64,000 bases of DNA from Struthidea cinerea (GCA_013397865.1 VZTI01001175.1:2092823-2156822), one strand, 5' to 3'; positions 24,401 to 38,594 are shown, counted from the stretch's first letter. A program made the numbers and translations. Notes: generated by a model from the sequence alone, not told the origin.

Positions 24401-27400
24401 GCCTCTTGGACTGCGCAGAGCTGGGGTTATTGAATGCCCCCACCTCAGTTTAAAGCAGCAGGAACTTACAATTTTATTACTGTCCTTGTTAAGCTATCTT
24501 CTGACAGAAAGTTAAACTCCAGTTGAGTCTGTGCTCCAGAATTTTGGATAATTATTCCCCAATGCCTATTTCTTCTGAAAGACTGCGTGCAGTGTGGCTT
24601 TACCTGCCATCCTCTGTCAGCTTTCAGATAGTGATAGGTGATTAGGAAGCTGATTCACCTTGATGGCTCTTTCTACAGAACACGCTATAAGCCTCTTGCT
24701 TTGTTTGCTATCTTTCTCACTCTCGTTTACAAGGTCAGGACTGATGTTTTGGTTGTTTTCCCAGCAGTGTTCTACTGACCCATTTTGCTTTAATCCCCTG
24801 ATGTCACTGAAATAAACTGAGGAGGGGGAGATTTCAGAACTCGAAACAATTTCCTCTGCTGTTGTGCTCAGCTGCAAATTAATTTGATACTATTATGTAA
24901 GCATAATCATCTACTCTAATCATATCACGAGATTGGGAACAGACAGAAATAACAGAAGGGAACATTCTGGATAGCGAAAGGGAGTCAGTGGAATAGGCTG
25001 TTGGTCAGGACTTTAGCTGGAACACTTCTGAGATTCAGTGTTACCCAACTACTTGTAGCAGTTGTCTCTCTCACTGATGAAGACATTGTAGCTGTCTGAG
25101 AGTTAGAGCCTTTTGCTCACTACAGCCTACTAATACTGTTCATGAGGTTTTGGTTTTTGTTTTTGTCTTGGGCAGAGAGCAGCAAAGTGCTCCATTTTCT
25201 AGTGGAAGATGGTAGAAAAAAGCACCAGTATTCTTTGATCTTGTTCTTCATAGGTTTATCTGCATCTTATGAGTTGAATGTGAGATCTTGTGCTACCACT
25301 CTGTATCCCCACTGGTTGTCCTTCTCAGAGTAAACAGATTCATAACTGAGAGCAAATAGGCATATGGGCCTATAGTCCTCTCTCTAAAATGTCTCTTTGA
25401 TTAATGTCACTATCAGGAGCTTACTGGCAGATGTTTCATTAAATCTTTTCTGAGTGCAGTTAGCTTCTGGAAATGAAACCTCCACGTCTTTCATTCAAGT
25501 GGAGATCAGAGAAGAGATAGTGTTTTTCCTTGCAGATGAGTTTGATATTTATAGGTTTTTCTTCTGCCAATAACACTCTGGGTACAAAGTTTTCCTCTTG
25601 CAGCCTATGGCAGAACTAGGCAGTGTGAACTTCAGGCAGTGTTTGGGCAAATTGTACAGGGAGTTCTGTGTGTACAAAGTGTGCAGACTTGGGACCCCAC
25701 TTTGGTTGTTGTCTCTTTTTGGTTTAGATGTAACAAAAGTTCATGTTGTGTAAATGCAATGCAATCTGCGTTCCAGCTTGGCCTCAGAATGAGTGAACGC
25801 AGATGTTCTCTGCAGCGTGCTTTGACCTCCTTAGCATAATTTCCTCTGGAAAAGTAAATGGAAGAGAGGGGATTATGAAACAGAACAATATGTTTGAAGG
25901 CCCGATGGAACCAAGCCTGAGCTGTGAGGCCTTTGCTTTTGTTCCTGATATTGGTTAGTACTGTAGCACCACATAAACAACCCCACTGACTTATTTGGGT
26001 TTTAGATCCTCACATGCAAACATCCCCATCACCCTTAGCCAATTTAAAATAAAGACCCTGGAAACTCATGGAGTTTTTCAGATGTTGAAAAGCAGAATCT
26101 CACTCTGGGACTGTATTACAAAGCTTTCTACTTCTGACCCCTTTTTTAAAGCAAACTGAACACCATTTACCCTGCCAGGTCATTGTGGCAGAACCTTAAC
26201 AATGCTTTGGAGTCACTTAACCTTATATTCCACTTTTTGCTTCATGTGATATTTTAATTTTTATTTCTTTTAATTAGGAGTGGGAATGTGGCAGAATGCA
26301 CAGAAAAATAGAAAGCACAGGTGCTTAAAATTACATGAGATTTTATTGGTATTTTAAGAGCCAAGCTGTTTATTAGAGTAGAAAGATTGTCTGTTGCATT
26401 AAGCAGTGTAATGTGTCATAGGGTGCACAGGTAAGGAGTTATAAATTTTACTGTCTAGGATGCTGCCCAATTTAATGCCCAAAAAATCGTTACTGCCTAA
26501 TGGTGGCCTAGTTTCTTTCAGAAATTAATTGGTGATGGAAAAACAATATCTGTTAGAAGATTTAACCATGAACTGACCTTGCAAACACCTGCTATTAAAT
26601 CTGGAAGAAAAGAGCTTCTTGGAGAGGCAGAGCATGGCAAGGAGAACACGATGACAGGTGACCTTATTGCCGTCGGTACACAAATGACTCAGACTTTCTT
26701 TGCATGTGCAAGAACCTGATGTTTGAGTGAGATGTTGAAAACACATGTGCTTGACGGGCAAAGGAAGAGTTTCCTTGTGACTCAGTGTCTTGTCAAGCCC
26801 AAACAGGATTAGCAAACATTGGTTACCTTGTGGGAAGCCTTCAGAATAGGAGCTGGGGAGGCTGAAGGGACACAGTGGAACTAACTTGAAAATAGAGTTG
26901 TTATGGAAAATAGATGGATCTGTTCAAAGAATATCAATTTCTGTGCAACAAGATTCTTCATTTATCAGGTTTCCGCTACACAGTAAAGGACATTACCATT
27001 TCAAAGGCCCCAATAAGCTTCTGGCTGGCAGAGCCAGCAGCATTATTTCATTACAGGCTCTTTGCTGAAACTGAGTCCTCCTGCCGTAGTTTGGACTTTT
27101 ACTCTGCATAAGTATAAAAGGCTTTATTTCTGGCATGCAGTCTAACAAAGCAATTACTGTTATTTACTTCTGTTCACTCAGAGAGAACCACTTCACAGAG
27201 GCTGTGCTGCATTTGACAAAACCTAACAGTATTGTTACTCCTGCCGTTAATGTCTGGTTCACATCAAGGAGTAGGAATGGCCTTTCCAAACAAAACTGTA
27301 AGCCTTGACAGGGTGAGAGTTTTGTATTCTAAATGGACAGTCAAAGTTCTTGCACAAGATCAGTTTTTACTTTACATGCCCCTGAAGCTATTTTATTTTA

Positions 27401-30400
27401 TTAGTCTACTTTTTGTGTAGGATTATTTTGCTTTTGAATGTATAGCTTGTGTGTTGTGGTTTCCACCTCCACTGGGCAGTTAAGTCTTTAGCATTGGTCA
27501 GAGGATTTGATGACCCTTACTTTAAGTCTGATGGTAATTTATAAAATGACCCTACAGAATGGAGTGTACAACCTCAAGTGTTGCCCTAGCTAAAAAAGTC
27601 TGTGGGGACAGTAATTGATTCTCTTTTTCTTTTTCCATCTTAACCTTTCTTCTCAGACAAAGTTTCACTTTCAGATCTATGTTTTGACTGATGATCAGTG
27701 AATACTCAGGAATAAATTACACCTACCTGTGGAAAATATACCTACTGTCAATGCAGTGTAACTGGAGGCAAAAACTCTAAGAGAAGACAGTCATGTAGAG
27801 ATCATGAGCTTGAATACATGACAACTAATTTCTCTGTACCCAAATACATGAAAATCTCATAATCGATCAATAGAAAATGCTGTCGACCTTATATGTACAC
27901 CCATTTGTGGAAATCCTTATGAAATGAGTGCTCTAAAGCAACAAAGGGCATGGGGAAATAATCTTGCCCATTACAGCTGTTGCAGATATGTTCTCATGGC
28001 TAACTTTTAACAAAACACATGGTGAGCAGGGGATGACTTGAGATTAGGCAACCAAAGAGAACACAGACTGTGCAAGTGAAGAATTACATCACAGTGGGAT
28101 TTCTCTTGAATAGCTGAGCACGTGCAGTGCCAGGTAGATCAGCACGAGTCCTGCAGGATGATTTCATATGTAGTCTCTGTCACATGAGTCTGTGTGGGAG
28201 AGAAGGGCCAAACCTTGTCTTCCTGTGTATGTGTTGAAGCTCAAGGGGCAGAGGTTCAGCTGCTGTCACTCTGCCTCTTGGAGGGGGCTCTGCTCCTGGT
28301 AGCTTGTGTTCATTTTTCACTCACAGTAAAAGCTTTGAGAAACAGGAATCACTGGCCTTGTCTCGGAACCAAAGGTAGTGCAAGTGAAGAACACTGAAAT
28401 ATACTGTTCAAATGAAATGACTTCTTATCTTACTTCGAAAAGCACAGGGCTTTTACAATTATTTTTGTTAGGAAGGTTTTGGGTTTTTTTTTTCAATTCT
28501 TTTTCCAACAAATCCCTGAAACATTTTTACTTTTTTATATTCTCATCCATATTTGATAAGAGATTGAGAAGTTGGTGAAAAGGACGTACAAGACACAGTT
28601 AAGAAGACTTGGACCCAAACTTAGCTCTAGTGGGTTTCCTGTTTGCACTGAAATGAAGGGTAAGAGGATATGGAGTGTGTTTTACAAGCAGCCCAAGCAG
28701 GCTTGAGCCTCACTCCCAAGTTGCTAAATATCCTCCAGGTGAGTCAAGTAGCACACCACCCAAAGCTAGAATTTGGTGAGGCAAGTGCTCGCACTTGAGA
28801 TTGGCAGTCCCCTGAGTACAGGAGATCGTGCACCCTCTACATTCACTTAAAAACTGGCTCTGGTGTGTATTAGAATGAGCTCAGTCTTTTCCAGTAGTTG
28901 AATTTCAGTCATTTTGCAAAAGTCTTTAATCCATCCTTCAGTGTTTTTTTTTTAATAACAAACATACATGTAACCAGTCAGGGAGCAGGACCATCCCCCT
29001 TGGTTAAATAACCAAGTACATGGCTGTGGTCTGTGAGACTGGATTCTGACTGGAATGGCAGTGGTTTGCTGATTTACCTTTTCATCTCAAAAGGTCAAAC
29101 TCCTTTAAATCGCAAGTGAATTCATGAAAGCCAAAGCCTATTCATAACTAGGAAAAAGGGAGAATTTGCCACAAAGATTATTCTCTATGAACAGTTCACT
29201 CAGGTCTACTTTGCATATTATGGAGTCTGTAACTAAAATTCTATTTCTCCTATCCAGAGAGATTTCAATGAGTGTCAGTTGTTTATAGGTCATAGTGATT
29301 CACTTTTGTAAACGGAGTGGCTGCAGAGCACACCTGGTGACATTAATGGTTGTCTTCCTCCAGTCTGGCAACGCTACTTAAAAGTCACTGATGCTGAAGT
29401 CAGGTCTAAAAGCATTTCTGAAAGCAAATGAGCCAATTACAGCAGAATCAGAAGAAAATCAGCTGCAATTGGAAATGCATGAAAACAGTTTAGTCACCTG
29501 CAGGTAGCATGCTAGGAAAAAAGGGTGTTTGTGGGAGAGCAGTTGCTCTCAAGGCAACTGCATCAAAGGCTTGGAGTGCCTGTAGCTTGCCTGTTTATAG
29601 GCTCTGCAGATCCATCGTGTGTGAGTGTTTCACTAGTTATCCAAATGTCCTTACCTGCCTTGAGTGTCTTTTAGACAGAGCAACCTAGTTAGAGAGCACG
29701 GTGTCAATTACTGCTAATCTCACTTAACTTTCTTTGGAATATTCACCAATTAGTATCTCTCTCTCTTCCTGCCTGTCTTTCTCCCTTGCCAATTTTCAAG
29801 TTATGTCACAGGATTGCCAATGAAATGTAAGTCTGCGTAGCCTGCTCTGCCTTTCAGTGTCATTTGTGTGAGCTCAGAGCTTTTTCTAAACAGGAAAAAT
29901 GTTTCAGCTCTAGTAACCAAACCTGCATTTTCCCAGGCCCATATTTTGAGTGCACACTACCCCAGACAGCATTTCTCAGTTCATACACAGGGTGAGGGTC
30001 TTCAGAGCAAAGGAGAGTCTTATCTGGGCTCTTATCTCTCTTGGTGTGAGCGTGCTCAGAGAAGGGAGGAACAGAGCTCCTCTCAGGAAAATACACAAAT
30101 CCTCTGAGCTTTGATACTCTTGCACTCAGCTGGGGGGAATATCTTATGTGGTTTCTTTGGTGTTTTTGTCCCTTTGACAACTGCAGGACAACTTTGATAA
30201 ACTGAATTTCTGAGAACGGTAGGTTTGTTTGCTGTGCAAAAAGTAGGTGAACTGTAGTTCAGTGGTGAAAAATCCCCACAAACCTCAGAAGTTAAATTTG
30301 ATTGCAAAGCAGCTTTATACCAGGAGTAATTCCATTGTCAGTAATCCAGGTAACAGGCTTGCCTGGCTTTGGATAACCAATAACAAAGCTAGGGGAGAAG

Positions 30401-30446
30401 TAGTGGGCCTATAGTTAGGTTGCCTAGCATTTTAAATGAGATTTCT
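21417..30446. other. Noncoding DNA, no gene seen
   Basis: Nine kilobases of AT-rich sequence hold no recognisable coding, RNA or repeat family. Frames are short and spread over both strands at chance density. Small simple-sequence features occur, including a T10 run near 22771-22780 and the 9-bp duplication at 24270-24289. Confidence 0.7.
24270..24289. repeat. Short tandem duplication, 9-bp unit
   Basis: Two perfect copies of ACATAGCCC are followed by a partial third. This is a small replication-slippage duplication with no further significance visible. Confidence 0.85.
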
Positions 30447-30457
30447 CCCCCCCCCCC
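30447..30457. repeat. C11 homopolymer
   Basis: Eleven consecutive C stand after TTTCT. It is simple sequence, and its length may be misassembled. Confidence 0.85.
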
Positions 30458-33400
30458 AGAATAACACATCTATTGTTTGCAAAATGCTTTTGCAATTCAG
30501 CAGGGAGAAATTTATGTAAAGACATGTTTCATCTATATTCTGTTCAGTTTTGAGTTAGTGTTAAAATTATTGCCTCCCTTTTTTGTTTTATGCTGCACAG
30601 GAGGGAGTTGGGAGCCTGTTTATTTAACAAATCAGTGAGAGAAGAATCAGGTTCTAGCTGCCATCAGCATTCAATACATGCTGAAAGCTGCAGAAAACCC
30701 AGCAGGGAGATACTGTAGTGTCTGCAAAGATCAGTGTCCCATCTCAATAGTTCCTGGAGGTGGGCCTCCCACCATGCCTGGTTCTTGGGGAAGAAGTAGA
30801 ATAGGGGTTCCATGTGTTCTCTGGCAGAGGAAAACAAAAATTTAACATACAAATCTCCCACCCCTGATTTCTAGGCTAGCATTTGTCACTGTAGAGTTTC
30901 CTTCATACTTTATTCCTTAGCATAAATTTAGCCTATATTTAGCTGACTGGTACTTTAAGCTTATTTCTCAGACGATTCCTGGCTCTCTGAGCCACATCAT
31001 GAAACCCTTTTGCCTCAAACCAGAAAATACACATTGCACACCTTTGAAAACAAATGTATCCTGGAGATATCCGGGGCAGGAGACAGCCCTGTTGCTGGGT
31101 TTTTGTAGCACCACAGGGCAGCCCAGCAGCCAGTAGTTTCAAGAAGGTCCCCACACACCAAAAACCTCTTTAATGTTTAAGAACATTTCCAACAAGGATT
31201 ACTTTTTTCCATATCAGTCAGCCCGAGTCCATATGGTGGAACTTACCTGCACAGTGGATTCAACATGATTCTTTTCTTGAAGGGGAGCCATATAATTGAG
31301 CCGGCAATTATTTTACGTACACACCAAAAAAAGTCTGATAATCCCTCTAAGTTTTGTTTCTTATACAAATTGGTCTTCTGACATTGTTATTTTCTAGTTA
31401 TTGCCAAGTGTATTTATATTTTTTAAATTCTCTAACTGCAATCAATACTTGTTCTTTGTAATGGAGATACTTTTTGCTAGCCGTGTTTAAAAAAAAAAGA
31501 AAAAATCAATAGCAGGTAGTTTCTCTCAGTGGCAATTACCCTTTCTAGGTATTCTTGTTATATTCATAAAAGCAATAGTTGAAAGCAGGTGAATTAATCC
31601 TTTATTTGCTTCTGTCAGTCACAGAAAAATGTTTCCATGTCAGGCTTCTGGCGAGACAAGAGGGCTCTATTTAACCACAGAGGCAGAAAATTCCTTGCTA
31701 CTTACTGTGACTGCTGAGTATGCAGGTGCTTAAGCAGGCACCACCGTCAGGTACCCAGGGCAAAAGTGGTAATAACTGCACAACTTTTAACAAAGAAAAC
31801 TGTGAATATCATTAGTTGCAGGCTGTGAATGCACAGCCTGAGTGGGCATAACAGGGTGTGCTTGTTCAACATTCAGAGCTGACCTACACTTCATTCGTAA
31901 CGTGGCCATTTGTGCCATTTCCTGATGTTTCCAAGTGTTACCTGTTTACTGTGTTTGCTCTCAGTTATTTGTTTAGATATGAAAGAAAGGCATTAGGAAT
32001 GATAGGTCATTAATGAGGTAATTCTGTGCTTCATTTCACTGCTGGCTGTGTTACTACTATGTGAGATAAGCCAGGAAAAATAAAACATGTTGACTAGTGT
32101 GACAGTTTCCTGTGACAAAATCACTACAGCTGCAGCCAGTATTTCTAAATCAGAGGCGATGGTACTTTAAATAATAATTACTCCCTAATCCCATAACTTC
32201 AGTTTCAGCTGCCTGGTGGTGCAGGCTGCAATAGAAGCTTACACTTGCCTTCAAGTTCAGTTTTTAGGATTATCTGAGGAGTGCAACCATCAATTCAAAT
32301 TATTCAGTGACTATATGAAATATTATCACATGGAAAATAATAGGAATAGGAGAATATTGAATGCCACAGGGTGATGTGACTTTGGTATTATTAAATATTG
32401 ATTGAGAACGTGCTTTTAGGTTAAGAAGGGTTTCAAAGGAAAAAAAAGGCTTGAGATTCTCAGACAGGCCTACTTATATTTTAGGATGCTCTATTTATTC
32501 TTACTCATTTTCCAGGGAGGTAGCATTCCTTTTTCCTGAATTCTTATGCAGATGTTTTGACTGATATGGGAAGAAATTCTGGTAATATTTGCTCTCTGCA
32601 AACCATTACCATGCCTAGACAACATTTTTTGATGCAGAACTAAAGTTTGGGGTTTGCCCTTTAATCAGGGTTTAATTCTTGCTTTGACAATAATACCTTC
32701 TTTGGTTCACCAGCAGGAAATCAGTGTTAATCACAGAGAATGCCTTTTGGTTTTTACTGTTGTTCTGTTTCCTCCAGAGGAGTAATATATTTTTCCAGAG
32801 AGTACATTCTGATGACCACATAGTACAGTCTCCAGAAGCTGATTTCTGTGAATCTGATGTTTCATAAACCATGTAAGCCAAAACCCTCAGGCCCTGTCTT
32901 TCTGTAGTAAGGTAGTTGTTAAAATTTGATAAGAAAACATGCCTGCTCCCACGACGCAGCCTGTGGAGGAAGCCTTAGAGACTGCCATCCTTAGATTGGC
33001 CCTGGCTTGGGAATAATGCCCTCCAAATGTTAATTATCTGAGTATCTGGTGACCATTGAGAACTAATTACCAAGGTGCCTTACAAATACATGGAGAACAT
33101 ATGAAACATTAGAGGATAACTTCATATCATGCTACAAAAATTCAGTTAGAAGTAATTTCTGCTGTTACGTGTCCTTGTTCGTACATCTGAATCTAAAGGG
33201 GAGCATATCTGCTTTTTTATCTGCAGAGAGGATGTATGGCTAGAATGAATCCAAAGGATCAAGGAAAAAAATAAGTGATGTCTGTAGAGTCGTTCCTTTG
33301 AGGGCAGACTTTAGACAAGCTGTTTTCTGGATCTTTTCAGTCCTGCAAATTGGTTGTAGAGTCCACTTTTTATAAACATTTTCCCTGCCAGATTTTCATG

Positions 33401-35662
33401 TGAAATCACTTCATGTGTCAACATCTCAGGTTAGTTTGGGATTTAACGTTGGCTTCATACATAAACGAGAAGCCTTCATCCAGAGGGGAGCACCTTCTCC
33501 TGGGCCTTGCTGCTTTTCTGCAGCTTGGCAAGAGCTCAGACTTGTTTCTAAGTCATTGGAAATATCATTGCAATGTGTGCCCAGTTGCCCAAGAATGTAG
33601 GTGAGCCCAAGCAGGGGTCTGCTGTGGAATGAAGGTATGTTGAGAATTTAGTTTGCTGGCTTCAGTAATATCCCACATTTATTAAATGAAATATGAAATA
33701 CAGATGGAAGTCATCACAAAGATGTATGGCCAAGTTTGACTGCTGAAGTGGGTGCAACACACTGATTTTTATTGGAGATTAATTTCACTCCTAAATAGAA
33801 GAGACTTTTGGGGAAAGAAAAGGAGTGTACCACTCAGCACTGTCAGAATAAAAGGAAATCAATGTGCTAATTGGAATGACTGATGACAAAAAATTCAACT
33901 ATCTAAATATTTTGTCTTATTTCTTTATAAACGAGAGTTAAACTGCTATGTAAAAAGTAGCTACAAACCCTAAAATAGCTGTTCAAGAACAACTGGCAAG
34001 AATTAGCAATCAAATCATTGTACATGTGGAAGTTATTACAGCTAAAAAAAAAATTTAGATCAGGGTTAATTATAAGATGATGCAGTAGTATAATTAGTAT
34101 TCTTCCTATGGAGGATTATGGGTCCTTCTAAATGCCCTTTTTGATTGCCTTCTTCCCTTTTTTAATTTCCTCCTTGTCCTTTTTGATTATCTACCCCATG
34201 ACCCTCAGGGCTCCTAAATGTAATACAATTGGAATAACATTTTTGTTAGAGGTGTTTTTTTATATAGGCTATTAACCTCTTGCTTACCAAGCACTGAGAA
34301 ATTCTTTTCTGTGAGAGCTCCAGGAACCACAGAGGGACTCACTGGAATCCCTGGAGTTTTTTTGTAGTGCAGCTTCTTGCCTGTCCCAAAGCAGTCTCCA
34401 AGGATATGTCAGGAACTGATCTGCATGAGAATGAGCAGAGAGAGAGGAGAACTTCCTTGGGGTGTATTTTACATCTTGACAAGATAAGATCTAGTGGATC
34501 TTTGATATTTCCAAGGCTGCTTCAGTAGTCTGGCTTGTGAGCATTAGGGTTTAATATAAAAGACTATTGTCAATTATCCTTTAATAGGAACTTTGGAATA
34601 TTCTTTCTTATTATTATTACCTTTAAGAGCAATAGGCTGAGGTTTTTCTCCAGAGTGTGTATGTTTCTCACTTCTTTGGTATCCTTAAAAGGACAGCAGG
34701 ACCTAACACTTCAGTCCATTTTGGAGCCCATGTAAAACAAGAGTTATTTCCTTTTTCTGTTTCCTGCAGGTGGACTAGTAATTAATACTTTGCTGCTCAA
34801 TAAGCGTTCCTATTTTGTATGTTTCTCTTGGGGCTAAATTTTTTGTGGAGGTTCACTCTGTTGGGAAGGAACATTGTACCTGGACGATCAGATGTTTTTA
34901 TTTTCCTGAGGTGCCGTTCAGTTAATATTGTTCAGTGTATGCTACAAAGCCAATGGGAGGGGCTACTCTAAACACAGGAGTGCTGGTTACTGATGAAACT
35001 AAGGACATATTCATGCTTGTTTTCATTTAATATCCTTTACTTAAGTCTTGCAAAGAGACATCTATCTCTGTTTGTGAATTCTTGCCCATTTCAGACAAGG
35101 GCTAGAGCTCTGGTAGTTTCAGATATTGTTATCCTTTACTCATTGTCTGTTTTTCCAAGCTTGAATAAGCTTGTACTTCAGATGTGCGAGTGAGGTCTTG
35201 ATTTCACTTGACCAACAACTGGTCATAACTTTCTGTGCAAATCTGAATTCATAAACAAGGAGAGCACAGTGAGCTCTCTTTAAATTTACTGTTTGGAACC
35301 AATATTGACGATTTCTTGTCTGTACTTGGGGCTTGCATGAGACTTGTTGAAATGGGGAAATACAGGTTCCTACCTTCTCAGACTACATCCCTTCCTCTAG
35401 GCAGTCTCTTGAACGAAAGCATCATGTGCATATCTTCAGTTCAGTCTCTTTGCAAGGCTAAAAAGATAGCACTTAAAACACCATTAAGTTTTGTCTTTAG
35501 GTTGCTCAGCATTTTAATGCTTAAATGGAAAGATCATTGTTTTTCACTCTGCCAGTAATGCAAGTCAACTGAAGCACACCAGTTCTCAGTGCATCCCAAA
35601 TGGGGTGTTACAGCTGATGGGAGATTTCTAAACAGATGAAATATTTAGACTCTCTTTATAGC
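30458..35662. other. Noncoding DNA with possible conserved segments
   Basis: No gene was found. Two stretches, about 32130-32360 and 33770-34110, have the compact, TAAT-rich, homopolymer-poor texture often seen in conserved noncoding DNA; the second holds TTAATTA at 34066-34072. A perfect 9-bp inverted repeat with a 4-nt loop lies at 31819-31840. All of these are low-confidence observations. Confidence 0.6.
31819..31840. other. Short perfect hairpin
   Basis: CAGGCTGTG and CACAGCCTG form a 9-bp perfect stem around the loop AATG. Stems of this size are expected a few times by chance in 64 kb, and the arms do not extend, so no RNA gene is claimed. Confidence 0.4.
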
Positions 35663-35716
35663 AAAGACTCTATTAAGACTTTCACAGAAAAAGACTCTAT
35701 TAAGACTTTCACAGAA
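35663..35716. repeat. Perfect tandem duplication, 27-bp unit
   Basis: The 27-bp unit that starts AAAGACTCTATTAAG occurs twice head to tail with no mismatch. Identity of the copies indicates a recent or still variable duplication. It lies in noncoding DNA. Confidence 0.95.
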
Positions 35717-37955
35717 ACATTTTAATGCAGTCTATATAAAGGCAGTTTCTCTGCCTCTGGTGTTTCTGTGCAGGTGTTTTGCCAGACAAATTCGTTTAAG
35801 GGTCACACAGGTGGCATTTCAGCACAGTGATGCTAATCTGGTGGCATTAAACCAGATTTATTAATGCTGGTAGAGGAGGAAGGGAATCAGAAAACTTTTA
35901 AGAGAAAGTTTTCTATTCTGTGTTAGCTTGTACAAATATTGGTCTGAAATTTCCTTAACCACTTTAATTTTAAAAAGTGAGACTCAAACAGCTTTAGATG
36001 TGAAAACACAGTCAAGTAGCAGTAAATAAAGTCTGATTGCTTCATCACCTTCTGCAGTGCTGGCTTCGACTAAGTAGGTGTGAATGTTAGCATGGAATTG
36101 AGTCTGCAGTACCTCATGGAAACCTGGAGATGAGCTTTATGATGAATGGGAGAAGTGATGGTTTTGCTTTCTGAGGTAGGATTACTGTTATGTTTCATGT
36201 TTTTCAGTGTCTGTGGTCTGCTTTTCATTGAAGGTAATTATCAAGCAGATACTAGGAAAGCCATATGTTATGAGACATAAAGGGGGGCCAGGAGAGGAGA
36301 AATGACAATCCAGTTAGGAAGCACCAGTTGTTTTGTTTTTTCAGACAGCTGGGTGCAAGAATGTCATCATTGCCTATTTAATGCCAGTGTGAAGGAGTTC
36401 ATATTCGCTCATCTGAAGGAGGAAAGTCAGCAACAGACTCATTAAAAAATTTCTGTACAAAAGTAGTATTAGTTGAGGTGTTGGTGTTGGATAGTATTAA
36501 AGAAAGCAATCCTAGCCAAAGATAGAAGCACCTGCACAGTTACTCTTTCATGTGGAGAAAGATACTGATGGTATTTTTGAAAAAATGTTGCAAGGTAAAA
36601 TTAATACTTTTTTGAACGAGATTAAGTGCACCTTACTGTGCTTTGTGATATTTGATACTTCTTTTTTTGAGGAAGAAATTTCTTCCTTTTTTTTGTAGTC
36701 TAGACCTTTCATGCCAATATTTGTGTCACATGGACGATAAACATTTGTTGTAAGTTGTTGGCTGCCATGCTTAAAACATTCTTGGGTGTCTGTACTTACT
36801 TTTAAGTATTTTAGAATGAAAAGACTGGTTTTTCAGGCTGCCAAACCTGGAAGCTTAGGTAGGAAGGCTGCTGGGAAGTTTTCCAGTGCTGCATCTCTGC
36901 TGAGATCTGGGCAGTGCTGAAAATGAATAGCTTGGCCATGGCAGCTGTAGACTCTAAACCTTTCTGTTGGCATGTCCCAGTTAGAGAGAGCTGAGCTAGG
37001 AAGTTCTGGGGCACTCTTTTCTTACAGCCCAACTTTAGTTTCATCACTCCTCCTCTCCTCTCTCTGGTTCTGTCTCAGAATGGAGTGGTACTTTTGGTTG
37101 GTTTGTGTTATGCTTGTGAAACCGAAAGAAGGAAAAGGAGCAGACGGTGCGTTGTTCCTGGAATACGCTGGCAGCGTGCTCTCGAGATGAAACAGCTGTG
37201 TGTGCAGAGCTCACAGCTTGGGTTCCTGGGACCAGCGTGCCCTTGCCTTGCTTTACTGGGTTCTCTACTTGATTCCAAAATGAGTGATTGCCACTTCCAT
37301 TTTTCCTGCTTATGAAAAACACCTTCAGCCAAAGATTAAGAAGAAGGAAGTAAGGAAACAAAAGACTGCTTAAGTTCTGCATTTTTAGGGATGCAGTTGA
37401 TAGTCCCATCATTTTAAGACTTTCTTCTTCTTATTCTGTGTTAACCAGAATAAATAATGTTTCACTTTCCCCCAAGGTTATGAAATGATAGAGGCTCTCT
37501 TGGTCTCAGGTACTGCAGGTGGTTGTGCAAACCTGCCAGCGTTAAAGGCTAGGTTGGGACTCTGCATTCACTGCCTCTGCCAGCCAAGGCTGACCATGGA
37601 TTTGAGTTTGCCTTGTGCATTACGTCCACAATGCCTGGAAAAGGGGTGAGGGTGGTAGTCTACATTTCAGCCAGTCATCTTTTGTGGCTCAGTTTTTGGT
37701 TTGGCAAGTGAGGTAACTTGAACAGGAGTGTTTGGGAGTGTGGGTGATTGAGGGGCTAACTTGAAAGCAGAGCTGTAAGAAACCCACCAGAAGAGTTTGC
37801 CAAGGCATTTCTGCAGTCTGGGCCTGCCTTTCTGCACTGTGTTCGAGGCCCGATAGCCTCTGTGCCAGCCAATGTCTTGCCAGCCTCCAGTTCAGTAAGA
37901 AATTGGCCTTTGCTGTTCTCTGAAAACTTGCTTGTGAAGAAAATTGATTAAACGA

Positions 37956-38060
37956 TTTTTTTTTTCCTAGAGTTTTGGGGTTTGGTTTAGTTTTCTGGTT
38001 CTGTGATTTTGGTTTTCATTTGGTTTGTGGGGTTTTCTGTGTTCATTGGTGTTTTTTTCC
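37956..38060. repeat. T/G-rich low-complexity tract
   Basis: A run of T followed by many GGTTT- and GGTTTTC-like words extends for about 100 bp with no fixed period. It is degenerate simple sequence like the tracts at 4761 and 10771. It produces a low-complexity - strand frame (37967-38278) rich in N, K and P that is not a real protein. Confidence 0.75.
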
Positions 38061-38570
38061 CAGTTGAAGTATTTAAGCTCCCGTGTTCTAGACATGAAAG
38101 AGTTGTGAAAATGCAGTGGTGATTGGCCTGTATTCCTTAAAATCTGTGCTTTTAATTTCTTTCCTAATAAGCCGGTATAACTCAAATGGTTTTTTGTGCT
38201 TTCTAGTTTGTTGTTAAATAAGCAATTTGTAGTGGAGCTCCATAAGGCTTGAGGAGCATTGTGAGGGAGCACATGCATAGTTGTTCATCTTCTAAGACGG
38301 AGATCAAAAGAATAATCGCTATTTTGTACAAAACAGATTGTCTTGTCTTCAGTAATTTGTGAAGGAGACATGCCGTGAGGAGAGGATAGGCCCAGAGTTT
38401 CCTTGTGACCTGTGCTGTCCCTGCCTGTTTTCCAGGGGTTGTGCAGCAGAGGAGCTGAGTTGCAGCTTGGGAGGGAGGTGAGGACCAAGGTCTTCAAAGG
38501 CCTGAGTCAGCTGCTTGTTGTGGATTTAAAGGAAGGAATTAATGTCTGCCAAGAGTGAAAATGAATGCCA

Positions 38571-38594
38571 AGTGTCCCTTTTGGCAGGGACACT
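38571..38594. other. Short perfect hairpin
   Basis: AGTGTCCC and GGGACACT pair perfectly around TTTTGGCA. The 8-bp stem is within chance expectation for the window. Confidence 0.35.

Noticed and set aside
28692..28738. Exon-like segment ending CTCCAG before GTGAGTCA
   Set aside because: The acceptor is poor in pyrimidines, two frames are open by chance, and there is no recognisable product.
31247..31275. 29-nt - strand exon-like interval with good acceptor and GTAAGT donor
   Set aside because: The length is not a multiple of three, there is no recognisable peptide, and no neighbouring exon was found on that strand.
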